DNA from: Streptomyces gossypii
Lineage (GTDB): Bacteria; Actinomycetota; Actinomycetes; Streptomycetales; Streptomycetaceae
DNA length: 64,000 bases
Assembly (NCBI RefSeq): GCF_025165795.1
Contig: NZ_JAJAGO010000004.1
Location: 1-64,000 of the forward strand
Direction of reading: 5' to 3'
In this document: positions 8,718 through 17,686 of the stretch, in pieces
Layout: each line of letters opens with the position of its first letter
Numbering within the stretch: position 1 is the first letter of the stretch
Notes under the pieces: generated by a model
Told to the model about the DNA's origin: nothing
Databases searched by the model: none
Seen by the model: only the letters and a program-made list of their open reading frames with translations
Position numbers and translations under genes: made by a program

Positions 8718-8731
8718 TCGAAGCGCTTCAA
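8718..8731. promoter_or_regulatory. LacI-family operator O3
   Basis: TCGAAGCGCTTCAA carries the same GAAGCGCTTC core as O1 and O2. It lies about 10 bases upstream of the predicted -35 of the regulator gene, suggesting autoregulation. Confidence 0.78.
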
Positions 8732-8767
8732 CGCCCAGCTTCAACGTCCGCTCGCAGCACACCCGTC

Positions 8768-8799
8768 GGCGCCGACGGGGGTGGCTCCCCGCCGGCGCC
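8768..8799 (-). terminator. Hairpin terminator downstream of GH6 gene
   Basis: A 13-base arm GGCGCCGACGGGG pairs with CCCCGCCGGCGCC (one mismatch) around the loop GTGGCT. It starts 10 bases after the GH6 stop codon. No U-tract is seen, as is usual in Streptomyces. Confidence 0.65.
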
Positions 8800-8808
8800 T
8801 CGCGTGCG

Positions 8809-10173
8809 TTACAGCGCCGGGTGCGCGTTCTTCAGCAGCTCCTGGAACTGGGCGGAGAACCAGTGGCCGGAGATCGGTGCGTCCGGCAGCGCGCCGGACG
8901 GGTTGTACCCGTTGCGCGGGTTGCCGTTGTACGTCGGGTCACACATGCGGTCGAAACCCTTACCGTCGGGGTTCGGGATCTCCTTGCTCGATCCGTCGGA
9001 CTCGCCCGGAGGCTTCATCCATACGTAGGCGTCGATGCCGGACTCGGGTGCGGCCTGCGGGCGTTCACCGAGACCCGCGCCCGACTGGTTGCACCAGTTG
9101 CCGATGTGGATGCGGCGGTCGTAACGGCCCTCGTCCACATAGCTGTCCACGTTCGTCTGCGGCCCCGGTCCGCTGGGCCGCTCCGAGCCGCCCCAGCCGT
9201 TGCGCGAGGTGTCGATCAGCATGCCGATGTCGGAGTTGAAGCCGGTGGAGACCAGTTGCCGGCGGAATGCCTGGGTGAAGGAGAGGGTGTCGGTGTAGCG
9301 GTTCCAGTCGACCCACTGCGACTCGCGGACGGACCTGCCGCCGACCGAGTCGTTGATCGTGAAGTTCTCCTCCTTGAGGGCGCTGTAGTTGGCCGTGTTG
9401 GTGATGAAGCCGTGCACGTCGTCGACCGTGCTGCCCTCCGCGGTCGCGGCCTGGTGGAACACCCGGGCGGAGGTGGCGAAGTTGTCGTCCCAGCCGATCC
9501 AGCCGTGGTGGCCCGCGTCCACGTAGTTGTAGACGTTGCCGACGTCGCCGAGCTTGTTCAGCGCGTAGCCGACCCCCTTCACGTAGTTGCCGTTGGCGAG
9601 CATCGTGTCGCACTCGGGAGTGGCGGTGGCGCGGCCGCCGGTGTTGGTGACCAGGTTGGGCAGCGAGTCGATCTCGACGGTGGTGACGATCCGCAGGTCC
9701 TCGTACTTGGCGTCGTCGAGGATGCGGGCGATCGGGTCGATGTACTCGGTCTTGTACCTGCCGATCTCGGTGGGACCGAGCTCTCCGTTGGAGGCGAGGG
9801 CCGCGCAGTCGCGTCCCGGCAGGTTGTAGATGACCAACTGGATGACGTCGGCGTCCTGCTGGAGGGCGGTGTCGAGGTGGTCGCGCAGGCCCATGGTGTC
9901 CCCGGCGCCCTCGATCGCGGCGATCCGGTCGAGCCAGACACCGGTGGGCTCACCGGCCACGGCGCCGCCACCGGGCTCGGCGGCGGCCTTCGCGGACCAC
10001 TCGGGGTTCACGTACTGCTTGGCGCCCACATACGGGTTGTCGACCCGCTCGGCGGCCTGGGCGCTGGCGGTGCCGGTCGCCGCGATCACGCCGCCGCCCG
10101 CCGTGACGGCCAGGGCGCAGAGCGCGGCCCCGAGCGTGCGCCGCCTGCGGTGCTGGGTATGAGTGCGTTTCAT
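8809..10173 (-). CDS. Secreted GH6 cellulase (cellobiohydrolase type), catalytic domain only
   Basis: This 454-residue secreted enzyme cleaves beta-1,4-glucan from the non-reducing side. A signal peptide covers about residues 1-41 (R-rich start, hydrophobic stretch, A-Q-A). The mature part is a single GH6 domain. The signature N-L-P-G-R-D-C-A-A gives D122, equivalent to D175 of Trichoderma Cel6A, and V-E-I-D-S-L-P-N gives the probable acid D169. No carbohydrate-binding module or linker is present, unlike most Streptomyces GH6 exo-cellulases, which carry a CBM2. The ATG at 10173 gives a proper signal peptide, with AGGAAA upstream. It is divergent from GH48, and a CebR-like box at 10644 probably controls it through a long leader. 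Confidence 0.92.
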   Translation of the reverse strand: MKRTHTQHRRRRTLGAALCALAVTAGGGVIAATGTASAQAAERVDNPYVGAKQYVNPEWSAKAAAEPGGGAVAGEPTGVWLDRIAAIEGAGDTMGLRDHLDTALQQDADVIQLVIYNLPGRDCAALASNGELGPTEIGRYKTEYIDPIARILDDAKYEDLRIVTTVEIDSLPNLVTNTGGRATATPECDTMLANGNYVKGVGYALNKLGDVGNVYNYVDAGHHGWIGWDDNFATSARVFHQAATAEGSTVDDVHGFITNTANYSALKEENFTINDSVGGRSVRESQWVDWNRYTDTLSFTQAFRRQLVSTGFNSDIGMLIDTSRNGWGGSERPSGPGPQTNVDSYVDEGRYDRRIHIGNWCNQSGAGLGERPQAAPESGIDAYVWMKPPGESDGSSKEIPNPDGKGFDRMCDPTYNGNPRNGYNPSGALPDAPISGHWFSAQFQELLKNAHPAL

Positions 10174-10261
10174 TATGGGGGTGTTTCCTCTCAGTTGAGG
10201 GCACGCGGATGCTCGCGCGGCCCGGTACCGAATGCGGTCGGTGTGCCGTCGTGAGAGCTGT

Positions 10262-10576
10262 TCAGGGAAGGGCCCGATGAGCGACCGGTGACGGCTGCCG
10301 TTTCGGCAGGCACCCCGGCGGGGCGTGTTGAAGTTCTGGACGTACCGGACCGCGGCGGGCTGCGGCGGGCTGCGCGCAGGCCGGCTCCGAGCCGGTGGGT
10401 GCTCCCGTCCTCGCCGACGGACTGGTTGCCCTCGGCCTACAGGACAGGTGGGGGTGCCGCGGCGACCCGTGCGGTGCCCGCCGTCGGCAGGACGGCGGGC
10501 ACCGCCAGACCAGGCGGTGGTGAGCACGACACCTGCGGGCCGCCAGGATGCGGAGCAGGCGTGGGGGGTGTCGCAT
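10262..10576 (-). CDS. Possible short ORF in the GH6 leader (doubtful)
   Basis: An ATG at 10576 has a near-perfect ribosome binding site (AAGGAG, six bases upstream). It opens a 104-codon frame starting MRHPPRLLRILAARRCRAHH. The product is unusually rich in Arg, Pro and Cys and resembles no family I know. The frame could be a regulatory leader ORF, a decayed gene or chance. It lies between the CebR-like box and the GH6 start, and contains the 15-bp hairpin at 10471-10505. Confidence 0.2.
   Translation of the reverse strand: MRHPPRLLRILAARRCRAHHRLVWRCPPSCRRRAPHGSPRHPHLSCRPRATSPSARTGAPTGSEPACAQPAAARRGPVRPELQHAPPGCLPKRQPSPVAHRALP
10471..10505. terminator. Perfect 15-bp hairpin inside the GH6 leader
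   Basis: GCGGTGCCCGCCGTC and GACGGCGGGCACCGC pair perfectly around the five-base loop GGCAG. If GH6 transcription starts near the CebR-like box at 10650, this hairpin is in the untranslated leader and could attenuate or stabilise the transcript. Confidence 0.55.
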
Positions 10577-10643
10577 GAGCGACTCCTTGTCGGTCAGCCG
10601 TGGCGTGCCGTCGTCCGACGGCGCGTCACGCAAGATCAACTAA

Positions 10644-10657
10644 CGGAATCGCTCCCA
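10644..10657. promoter_or_regulatory. CebR-like box (imperfect)
   Basis: CGGAATCGCTCCCA has one intact half (CGCTCCCA) of the CebR operator TGGGAGCGCTCCCA and a degenerate other half. It lies on the GH6 side of the divergent region. Confidence 0.55.
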
Positions 10658-10768
10658 CTGGTAAAAGCGGAAGCTAGCACTGTGCCGCCGCCGTGAACAG
10701 ATAGGTTGAACGGGTTTCTTGGATTTTCCTGTCGAAGTTGTTCGATAGTTCAATTCACGCGAACGCCC

Positions 10769-10797
10769 TTGACATCTCTTCGGGACACATGGACTTT
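10769..10797 (+). promoter_or_regulatory. Putative GH48 promoter
   Basis: A perfect -35 TTGACA (10769-10774) is followed after 17 bases by a weak -10 GACTTT (10792-10797), which abuts the CebR box at 10797. Confidence 0.5.
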
Positions 10798-10810
10798 GGG
10801 AGCGCTCCCA
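10797..10810. promoter_or_regulatory. CebR operator (perfect palindrome)
   Basis: TGGGAGCGCTCCCA is identical to the known Streptomyces CebR box. CebR is the cellobiose/cellotriose-responsive repressor of cellulase and cellobiose-transport genes. The box overlaps the predicted -10/+1 region of GH48, so cellulase expression should be released by cellooligosaccharides. Confidence 0.92.
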
Positions 10811-10871
10811 CTGGTTCGTTGCTCGCCGCACAGAGCTCACCCCCCATCGACCCGACAGGAGAGTCCAGCGC

Positions 10872-12896
10872 ATGCGCGCCTTACCCGACCCCCATGAATC
10901 CCCAGGGCAGTTCAGTCGCAGACGCCTGCTCGCCCTGGGTGCCGCAGCCCTCGCGACACCACTCGCAGTATCCCTGAACCCCGCAGGTCAGAGCGCCCAC
11001 GCTGCCTCCGCCGGCGTCGCGGCCACCGAGTACGAGCAACGCTTCCTCGATCTCTACGGGAAGATCACCGACTCGGCGAACGGCTATTTCTCGCCCGACG
11101 GCATTCCCTATCACTCCGTCGAAACACTGATCGTCGAGGCCCCCGACCACGGCCATGAGACGACCTCGGAGGCGTACAGCTATCTGATCTGGCTACAGGC
11201 CATGTATGGCAAGGTCAGCGGCGACTGGAGCCGGTTCAACGCGGCATGGGAAATCATGGAGCAATTCATGATCCCGACTCATGCGCAGCAGCCGACGAAC
11301 AGTTTCTACAATGCGTCGAAACCAGCCACCTACGCCGGCGAGCACGATCTTCCGTCGGCCTATCCCTCCCAGCTCGACCCGTCGATCGCGGCCGGCTCCG
11401 ACCCGATCGCGGCCGAGCTGAAGAGCGCGTACGGCACCGACGACATCTACGGCATGCACTGGCTGCAGGACGTCGACAACGTCTACGGCTACGGCGGCGG
11501 CGCGACGGGCCCGGTGTACATCAACACCTTCCAGCGCGGCCCGCAGGAGTCGGTCTGGGAGACCGTCCCGCACCCCACTCGCGACGAGTTCGCCCACGGC
11601 GGCCCGAACGGCTATCTGGACCTCTTCACCGGCGACGCCTCCTATGCGAGGCAGTGGAAGTACACCAATGCGCCGGACGCCGACGCCCGCGCCGTCCAAG
11701 CCGCCTACTGGGCCCATGTGTGGGCCTCGGCCCAGGGCAAGGAGGGCGAGATCGCGGGCACCGTCGCCAAGGCGGCGAAGATGGGCGACTATCTGCGCTA
11801 CGCCATGTTCGACAAGTATTTCAAGCAGATCGGCGACTGCACGGACCCCTCCGGCTGCACACCGGGCAGCGGCAAGAGCAGCTCCCACTACCTGCTGTCC
11901 TGGTACTACGCGTGGGGCGGCGCGACGGACACCTCGGCGGGCTGGGCCTGGCGCATCGGTTGCAGCCACAGCCACGGCGGGTACCAGAACCCGCTGGCCG
12001 CCCACGTGCTCAGCTCGTACGCCCCGCTCCAGCCCAAGTCGGCGACGGGCAAGGAGGACTGGGCAAAGAGCCTCACCCGCCAGATCGAGTTCTACCGCTG
12101 GCTGCAGTCCGCCGAGGGCGCCATCGCGGGCGGCGCGACGAACAGCTGGCGGGGCCGCTACGCCGAACCTCCGTCCGGCACCGCCACCTTCTACGGCATG
12201 CACTACGACGAGAAGCCCGTCTACCACGACCCGCCGTCCAACCAGTGGTTCGGCTTCCAGGCATGGTCGATGGAGCGCGTCGCCGAGTACTGCCACGAGA
12301 CGGACGACACGGACGCGCGGGTCGTACTCGATCGGTGGGTGGCGTGGGCACTCTCCGAGACGACCGTCAACGCGGACGGCACGTACAGCTTCCCGTCCAC
12401 GCTGCGCTGGTCCGGGCAGCCCGACGACTGGGACCCGGCCAACCCCGGCGGGAACGCGGGTCTTCACGTGTCGGTCGCCGACTACACCGACGACGTGGGG
12501 GTGGCAGCCGCGTACGCCAAGACGCTGACGTACTACGCGGCTGCGTCCGGCCACACCAAAGCGGCATCCACGGCCAAGGCGCTGCTGGACGGCCTGTGGG
12601 AGCGCTACCAGGACGACCTGGGCGTGGCGGTGCCCGAGGAACGGGCCGACTACCGCCGCTTCTCGGACCCGGTGTACGTACCGGGCGGCTGGTCGGGAAC
12701 CATGCCGAACGGCGATCCCGTCGACTCCTCCTCGACCTTCGCCTCCATCCGCTCCTTCTACCAGGACGACGAGGACTGGCCGAAGGTGGAGGCCTATCTG
12801 GGGGGCGGTCCGGTGCCCTCCTTCACCTACCACCGCTTCTGGGCCCAGGCGGACATCGCACTGGCCCTGGGGGTGTACGCGGAGCTGCTGGAGTAA
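10872..12896 (+). CDS. Secreted GH48 exo-cellulase (reducing-end cellobiohydrolase)
   Basis: This 674-residue secreted processive cellulase has an N-terminal signal (S-R-R-R-L-L-A-L-G, residues 15-23; cleavage near A-H-A at 42-44) that is twin-arginine-like. The block [16 protein letters not shown] at 89-104 is the hallmark of GH48 and holds the proposed catalytic acid Glu. The (alpha/alpha)6 barrel fills the rest of the protein. No binding module is attached, although the usual Streptomyces enzyme carries a CBM2 and an FnIII-like domain. AGGAGAG precedes the ATG by nine bases. The CebR box upstream predicts induction by cellooligosaccharides. GH74 follows 102 bases downstream on the same strand and is probably co-transcribed. 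Confidence 0.93.
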   Translation: MRALPDPHESPGQFSRRRLLALGAAALATPLAVSLNPAGQSAHAASAGVAATEYEQRFLDLYGKITDSANGYFSPDGIPYHSVETLIVEAPDHGHETTSEAYSYLIWLQAMYGKVSGDWSRFNAAWEIMEQFMIPTHAQQPTNSFYNASKPATYAGEHDLPSAYPSQLDPSIAAGSDPIAAELKSAYGTDDIYGMHWLQDVDNVYGYGGGATGPVYINTFQRGPQESVWETVPHPTRDEFAHGGPNGYLDLFTGDASYARQWKYTNAPDADARAVQAAYWAHVWASAQGKEGEIAGTVAKAAKMGDYLRYAMFDKYFKQIGDCTDPSGCTPGSGKSSSHYLLSWYYAWGGATDTSAGWAWRIGCSHSHGGYQNPLAAHVLSSYAPLQPKSATGKEDWAKSLTRQIEFYRWLQSAEGAIAGGATNSWRGRYAEPPSGTATFYGMHYDEKPVYHDPPSNQWFGFQAWSMERVAEYCHETDDTDARVVLDRWVAWALSETTVNADGTYSFPSTLRWSGQPDDWDPANPGGNAGLHVSVADYTDDVGVAAAYAKTLTYYAAASGHTKAASTAKALLDGLWERYQDDLGVAVPEERADYRRFSDPVYVPGGWSGTMPNGDPVDSSSTFASIRSFYQDDEDWPKVEAYLGGGPVPSFTYHRFWAQADIALALGVYAELLE

Positions 12897-12927
12897 CGGC
12901 CCGGCCCTCTCTCCGCGTACCGGGCCG
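12897..12927 (+). other. Hairpin between GH48 and GH74
   Basis: CGGCCCGG (12897-12904) pairs with CCGGGCCG (12920-12927) directly after the GH48 stop. It is short and may stabilise or partially terminate the GH48 message. Confidence 0.4.
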
Positions 12928-12998
12928 GACCGGGCCTCGGGCCCTGTCCGGTCCTCCCCATGCCAGCACAGACGGACAGGCTGTGAAGGGAACTCCCC

Positions 12999-15365
12999 AT
13001 GCCTCCTGCGCTCCGCGCGCCCCGAGCGCGCGCCCTACCCGCCCTGCTGGGCCTCCTCGGCGGGCTGCTCGCGGGCAACTCGTCGGCGTCCGCCCAGCCG
13101 AGCACCGCACACTCCGCACCCGCCGCGGTCGCAGCGACCGCCGAGACCGCCGAGACCGCCGAGACCGCCGCCGAGCCGTACGACTGGAAGAACGCCCGCA
13201 TCGACGGGGGCGGCTTCGTCCCAGGCATCGTCTTCAACCGGACCGAGCCGAACCTCGCCTACGCCCGCACCGACATCGGCGGCGCCTACCGCTGGCAGCA
13301 GTCCTCCAAGACCTGGACGCCCCTGCTGGATTCGGTGGGCTGGGACGACTGGGGCCACACGGGCGTGGTGAGCATCGCCTCCGACTCCGTCGCCCCGGAC
13401 AAGGTGTACGCCGCCGTCGGCACGTACACGAACGACTGGGATCCGGGCAACGGCGCCGTGCTGCGCTCCGGCGACCGGGGCGAGAACTGGCAGAAGGCCG
13501 ACCTGCCGTTCAAGCTGGGCGGCAACATGCCTGGCCGCGGCATGGGCGAGCGGCTCGCCGTCGACCCGAACGACAACAGCGTGCTGTATCTCGGTGCGCC
13601 GAGCGGCGAAGGGCTGTGGCGTTCGACGGACTCGGGCGTGAGCTGGTCCGAGGTGACGGCCTTCCCCAACCCCGGGAACTACCAGCAGGATCCGTCCGAC
13701 AGCTCCGGCTACGCCTCCGACAACCAGGGCGTCGTCTGGGTCACCTTCGACGAGTCGACGGGCACGGCGGGCGGCGCCACCCAGACCGTCTATGTCGGGG
13801 TCGCCGACAAGGAGAACGCCGTCTACCGCTCGACGGACGGCGGCGCCAGCTGGGAGCGCATGGGCGGACAGCCCACCGGCTTCCTTCCGCACAAGGGCGT
13901 GCTGGACGCCGAGAACGGCTATCTGTACGTCGCCTACAGCGACAAGGGCGGCCCCTACGACGGCGGCCAGGGGCAGGTCTGGCGCTATGACACCGGCAGC
14001 GGCGAGTGGAAGGACATCAGCCCGGTCGCCGCGGGTGACACCTTCTACGGCTTCAGCGGACTCACCGTCGACCGGCAGCACCCGGGCACGGTCATGGTGA
14101 CCGGCTACAGCGCCTGGTGGCCGGACACCCAGATCTTCCGCACCAAGGACAGCGGCGAGAACTGGACGAACGCCTGGGACTACACGTCCTATCCGAACCG
14201 CTCGAACCGCTACACCATGGACGTCTCCTCGGTGCCCTGGCTCTCCTGGGGCGCGCATCCGTCGCCGCCGGAGCAGACCCCGAAGCTCGGGTGGATGACG
14301 GAGGCGCTGGAGATCGACCCGTTCGACTCGGACCGGATGATGTACGGGACGGGCGCGACGGTCTACGGGACGGAGAACCTCACCAACTGGGATGACACGG
14401 GAGGCCAGTTCACCATCACGCCGATGGTCGAGGGCCTGGAGGAGACCGCGGTCAACGACCTTGCCTCTCCCCCGTCCGGGGCGCCGCTGCTGAGCGCGCT
14501 GGGCGACATCGGCGGCTTCCGGCACACGGACCTCACCAAGGTCCCGTCGCTCATGTACACCTCGCCGAACTTCAGCACCACGACGAGTCTCGACTTCGCC
14601 GAGTCGAATCCGGGCACGGTGGTGCGAACCGGCAACGTCGACACCGGCCCGCATGTGGCCTTCTCCACGGACAACGGCGCCAACTGGTGGGCGGGCAGCG
14701 ACCCTTCGGGCGTCTCGGGCGGCGGCACGGTGGCCGCGGCCGCAGACGGCAGCCGCTTCGTGTGGAGCCCGGAGGGCACGGGCGTCCACCACGCGTCGGG
14801 CTTCGGCAACTCGTGGTCGGCATCCGACGGCATCCCGGCGGGCGCGGTCGTCGAGGCGGACCGGGTGAACCCGCGGAAGTTCTACGGCTTCGCCTCCGGC
14901 TCCTTCTACGTGAGCACGGACGGCGGCGCGACGTTCACCGAGCGGGAGTCGGACGGCCTCCCGTCCGGCAGCTCCGTCCGCTTCCGTGCCGTCCCCGGCG
15001 AGGAGGGCGACATATGGCTCGCGGGCGGCAGCGGAGGGACGTACGGGCTGTGGCACTCCACGGACTCCGGCGCCAGCTTCACCAAGGTCCCGGGTGTCGA
15101 GGAGGCCGACACCATCGGCTTCGGCAAGGCGGCGCCGGGCGCCTCGTACCAGACGCTCTACACCAGCGCGAAGATCGGCGGTGAGCGCGGCATCTTCCGC
15201 TCCACGGACGCAGGCGCGTCCTGGGTACGCGTCAACGACGAGGAGCATCAGTGGGGCTGGACCGGCGCGTCGATCACCGGTGACCCACGGATCTACGGCC
15301 GGGTGTACGTCTCCACGAACGGGCGCGGCATCGTCTACGGCGACACGGCGGCGCAGCACCAGTGA
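12999..15365 (+). CDS. Secreted GH74 xyloglucanase, catalytic domain only
   Basis: This 788-residue secreted enzyme hydrolyses the beta-1,4-glucan backbone of xyloglucan. The signal peptide ends around residue 32 (S-A-S-A-Q). A short Ala-Glu-Thr repeat follows (three copies of a 9-base unit, 13143-13169). Two seven-bladed propeller domains make up the rest, with many S-T-D-S/G-G-x-S-W BNR-like turns. Catalytic aspartates are predicted at D92 (A-R-T-D-I-G-G-A-Y) and about D503 (G-D-I-G-G-F-R). No CBM is attached. The start ATG is preceded by GAAGGGA. The gene lies 102 bases after GH48 and is followed by a strong terminator. Its oligosaccharide products match the importer and GH31/GH3/GH42 genes at the start of the window. 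Confidence 0.93.
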   Translation: MPPALRAPRARALPALLGLLGGLLAGNSSASAQPSTAHSAPAAVAATAETAETAETAAEPYDWKNARIDGGGFVPGIVFNRTEPNLAYARTDIGGAYRWQQSSKTWTPLLDSVGWDDWGHTGVVSIASDSVAPDKVYAAVGTYTNDWDPGNGAVLRSGDRGENWQKADLPFKLGGNMPGRGMGERLAVDPNDNSVLYLGAPSGEGLWRSTDSGVSWSEVTAFPNPGNYQQDPSDSSGYASDNQGVVWVTFDESTGTAGGATQTVYVGVADKENAVYRSTDGGASWERMGGQPTGFLPHKGVLDAENGYLYVAYSDKGGPYDGGQGQVWRYDTGSGEWKDISPVAAGDTFYGFSGLTVDRQHPGTVMVTGYSAWWPDTQIFRTKDSGENWTNAWDYTSYPNRSNRYTMDVSSVPWLSWGAHPSPPEQTPKLGWMTEALEIDPFDSDRMMYGTGATVYGTENLTNWDDTGGQFTITPMVEGLEETAVNDLASPPSGAPLLSALGDIGGFRHTDLTKVPSLMYTSPNFSTTTSLDFAESNPGTVVRTGNVDTGPHVAFSTDNGANWWAGSDPSGVSGGGTVAAAADGSRFVWSPEGTGVHHASGFGNSWSASDGIPAGAVVEADRVNPRKFYGFASGSFYVSTDGGATFTERESDGLPSGSSVRFRAVPGEEGDIWLAGGSGGTYGLWHSTDSGASFTKVPGVEEADTIGFGKAAPGASYQTLYTSAKIGGERGIFRSTDAGASWVRVNDEEHQWGWTGASITGDPRIYGRVYVSTNGRGIVYGDTAAQHQ

Positions 15366-15400
15366 CCTCGCACGTATGCGCGCCTCCCGTTGTCCGGGAA

Positions 15401-15431
15401 GCCCCGCGGTGCCGCTGTGGCACCGCGGGGC
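15401..15431. terminator. Terminator between GH74 and the convergent SPW-protein gene
   Basis: GCCCCGCGGTGCC and GGCACCGCGGGGC form a perfect 13-bp stem around a five-base loop, 36 bases after the GH74 stop. It can serve both converging transcripts. Confidence 0.82.
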
Positions 15432-15551
15432 GGGAGACCGGGACCGCGCCTGCGTGCTCTCCGGCGTCTGACCACTCTCCGGGCGTCTTCACTCACGCGG
15501 CGTGCGCGTCGAGGACCGGCGGAGCGTTCACGGCGCCCCGCCGGGTCGTCG

Positions 15552-16004
15552 TCACTTCTCGCGGCCGACCTTGCGACTGGTCCTCATCGCCACTGCCGCG
15601 CATGCCAGTCCGAGCAGGAAGGTGAGGCCGCCGATGATGGCGTTGTTCCAGATGATCCCCGCGTCGGGATCGGTCCCCACGATCCAGGAGGACAGAACCA
15701 GCCATGCGCCGATCGCGCACATGGCCCAGCTCAGGCCGTACATCCTCTCCGGCGCCACGGTGAACCCGAGGGCCAGCAAGCCGAGCGCGACGCCCACGAT
15801 GAGGTGGTGTGTCGCCAGCTCGGGCTGGGATCCGGAGAAATGGATCGTCCAGGGGGAGACCGCACAGTAGAGGCCGACCAGGAAAACCGGCCCGTCGACA
15901 AGCACGACATCCCGCCCGTTCAGCATGCGGGAGTAGCGTGCGCGCATTTCAGGCGCATCGGGGTGACCTGCGATGTCACCTCTGGTCTGCGAGACGTTGC
16001 TCAC
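15552..16004 (-). CDS. SPW-repeat membrane protein
   Basis: This 150-residue protein has about four hydrophobic segments arranged as two repeats, each carrying the S-P-W/S-S-W motif (A-V-S-P-W near residue 50, L-S-S-W near 105) that defines the SPW family. The function is unknown. Members are small integral membrane proteins common in actinomycetes. The GTG start at 16004 is chosen for its strong AAGGAGG eight bases upstream; an upstream in-frame ATG has no such site. It converges on GH74 and is divergent from the histidine kinase gene. Confidence 0.82.
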   Translation of the reverse strand: MSNVSQTRGDIAGHPDAPEMRARYSRMLNGRDVVLVDGPVFLVGLYCAVSPWTIHFSGSQPELATHHLIVGVALGLLALGFTVAPERMYGLSWAMCAIGAWLVLSSWIVGTDPDAGIIWNNAIIGGLTFLLGLACAAVAMRTSRKVGREK

Positions 16005-16287
16005 AGGACTCGCCTCCTTATGATCTCGCAAGTCGGGTCTGACCACGCCGGACGCCTGTCGAGCCGTCCGCATTCTCATTGTGCGCGCATTGCGCCCTTA
16101 TCGGTAGATATGGGACAGATTTCATCGAGTTCATCTCGTCCGGGTCTGCCGGGCAGTGGTGCCAGATACACCTCGGTCAGGGGGCCGGTCCCCGTGACCT
16201 GCGGCCCCGCGCACAGGAGACTGGAGCCATCCTGGAACGGACCGGCGGGATGCCGCCGGAGGCCCCGGGCGGAGAAGGAGCACGCAA

Positions 16288-17604
16288 GTGAGCATCGTGG
16301 ACACGTCGGCAGGGCGACGGCGACCCTCCATCCGCAGGTCACTGCTGGCGGCGGCGCAGGGCCTGGCGCTGGCGCTGCTGTCGATCGGCGTCTCGCTCGC
16401 GCTGTTCATCCTCTCGGTCGTCTCGATCGCCTTGATCGTGACCGGAGTGGGCGTCTTCACCACCCCGGTGGTGCTGTCCTGGGTGCGGATGCACGCCAAC
16501 CAGCGGCGCCTGCTCGCCTCCCAGTGGTCCGGCGTCGCCATCCCGCCGCCCTACCGGCCACTGCCACGCGACATGCGGCCGGGCGTGACCGGCGTGGTGG
16601 AGCGGCTGATCTTCCTCCTCAAGGATCCCGCCACCTGGCGGGACATCCTCTGGCTGCTGGTCGACGCCGTCGCGGGCTTCGTCACGGCGCTGTTTCCGCC
16701 CGCCATGATCGCGTACGGCGTCGAGGGCCTCCTGATGATGCTGGGGCTGTGGCGGGTGATGGGCGATGGCTACTGGTACGGCTTCATCCGCGTCGAGGGC
16801 TTCGTCAGCGGCGTGCAGTGCGCACTGCTCGGCGCCGCGCTGCTCGCGACCGCCATGTGGGTCAACCCGTATCTGGTCAAGGCGCACTTCCTGATCGCCA
16901 GGAGTCTGATCGCGCCCACCCGGGGCGCCCAGCTCGCCCGCCGCGTGGAGCGGCTCTACGAGACCCGGCACGACGCGGTGGACTCCTCGGCGGCCGAACT
17001 GCGCCGCATCGAGCGCGATCTACACGACGGCGCACAGGCTCGGCTGGTCGCCATGGGCATGAGCCTGGGCACCATCGAGGCGCTCATCGAGAAGGATCCG
17101 GCCAAGGCCAAGGAGCTGCTGGCCCAGGCCCGTTCCTCGTCCGCCGAGGCGCTCACCGAGCTGCGCGACCTGGTGCGCGGCATCCACCCGCCGGTGCTCG
17201 CGGAGCGCGGTCTGGGCGATGCGGCCAAGGCGCTGGCGCTGCGGATGCAGATCCCGGTCGAGGTGGACGTGGAGCTGCCGGGCCGGTTCGAGGAGCCGGT
17301 GGAGTCCGCCGCCTACTTCGCGATCAGCGAGGTGCTCACCAACGCGGCGAAGCACTCCGGGGCCTCCATGGTGTGGCTGGACATCCACCACAGCCGCTCG
17401 GCGGGCGACATGCTCCGCATCGCCGTCACCGACAACGGGCGCGGCGGCGCCTCGCTGGACAAGGGCACCGGCATGCGCGGTATCGAGCGGCGGCTGGGCT
17501 CACTGGACGGCGTTCTCGCCGTGAGCAGTCCGCCGGACGGGCCGACGATGGTCACCATGGAGATCCCCTGCGAGATCGTCGTAGCGGGCCCGACAGGGTC
17601 ATAG
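16288..17604 (+). CDS. Sensor histidine kinase, NarL/HisKA_3 type
   Basis: This 438-residue membrane kinase has an N-terminal sensor region with hydrophobic segments at about 20-65, 120-155 and 172-195. The dimerisation/phosphoacceptor motif E-R-D-L-H-D-G-A-Q places the phosphorylated histidine at H246. The ATPase domain has the N-box S-E-V-L-T-N-A-A-K-H and the G-box D-N-G-R-G-G. AAGGAG precedes the GTG start. The partner response regulator lies 82 bases downstream on the same strand. The signal sensed cannot be inferred. Confidence 0.92.
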   Translation: MSIVDTSAGRRRPSIRRSLLAAAQGLALALLSIGVSLALFILSVVSIALIVTGVGVFTTPVVLSWVRMHANQRRLLASQWSGVAIPPPYRPLPRDMRPGVTGVVERLIFLLKDPATWRDILWLLVDAVAGFVTALFPPAMIAYGVEGLLMMLGLWRVMGDGYWYGFIRVEGFVSGVQCALLGAALLATAMWVNPYLVKAHFLIARSLIAPTRGAQLARRVERLYETRHDAVDSSAAELRRIERDLHDGAQARLVAMGMSLGTIEALIEKDPAKAKELLAQARSSSAEALTELRDLVRGIHPPVLAERGLGDAAKALALRMQIPVEVDVELPGRFEEPVESAAYFAISEVLTNAAKHSGASMVWLDIHHSRSAGDMLRIAVTDNGRGGASLDKGTGMRGIERRLGSLDGVLAVSSPPDGPTMVTMEIPCEIVVAGPTGS

Positions 17605-17686
17605 GCGGCTTCGCAGGCGGTAGATTCTTCGTGATCCGGCCCCCGGTTCAGCAGTCCGACGATCCAGCCGCCCTGATGGAGTTTCC

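Larger units (their letters stand above)
10174..10871. other. Divergent GH6/GH48 regulatory region (698 bp)
   Basis: This long intergenic region holds two CebR-type boxes (10644-10657 and 10797-10810), a promoter for GH48, a strong hairpin (10471-10505) and a short possible ORF in the GH6 leader. No conserved protein gene was recognised. Confidence 0.8.

Noticed and set aside
10174..10640. Search for a conserved protein gene in the GH6 upstream region
   Set aside because: All frames are Arg/Pro-rich without recognisable domains; only the doubtful leader ORF is kept at low confidence.
13143..13169. 9-bp tandem repeats near the GH74 N-terminus considered as a CRISPR-like or regulatory array
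   Set aside because: They are in frame, encode A-E-T units after the signal peptide and have no spacers; they are a low-complexity linker.
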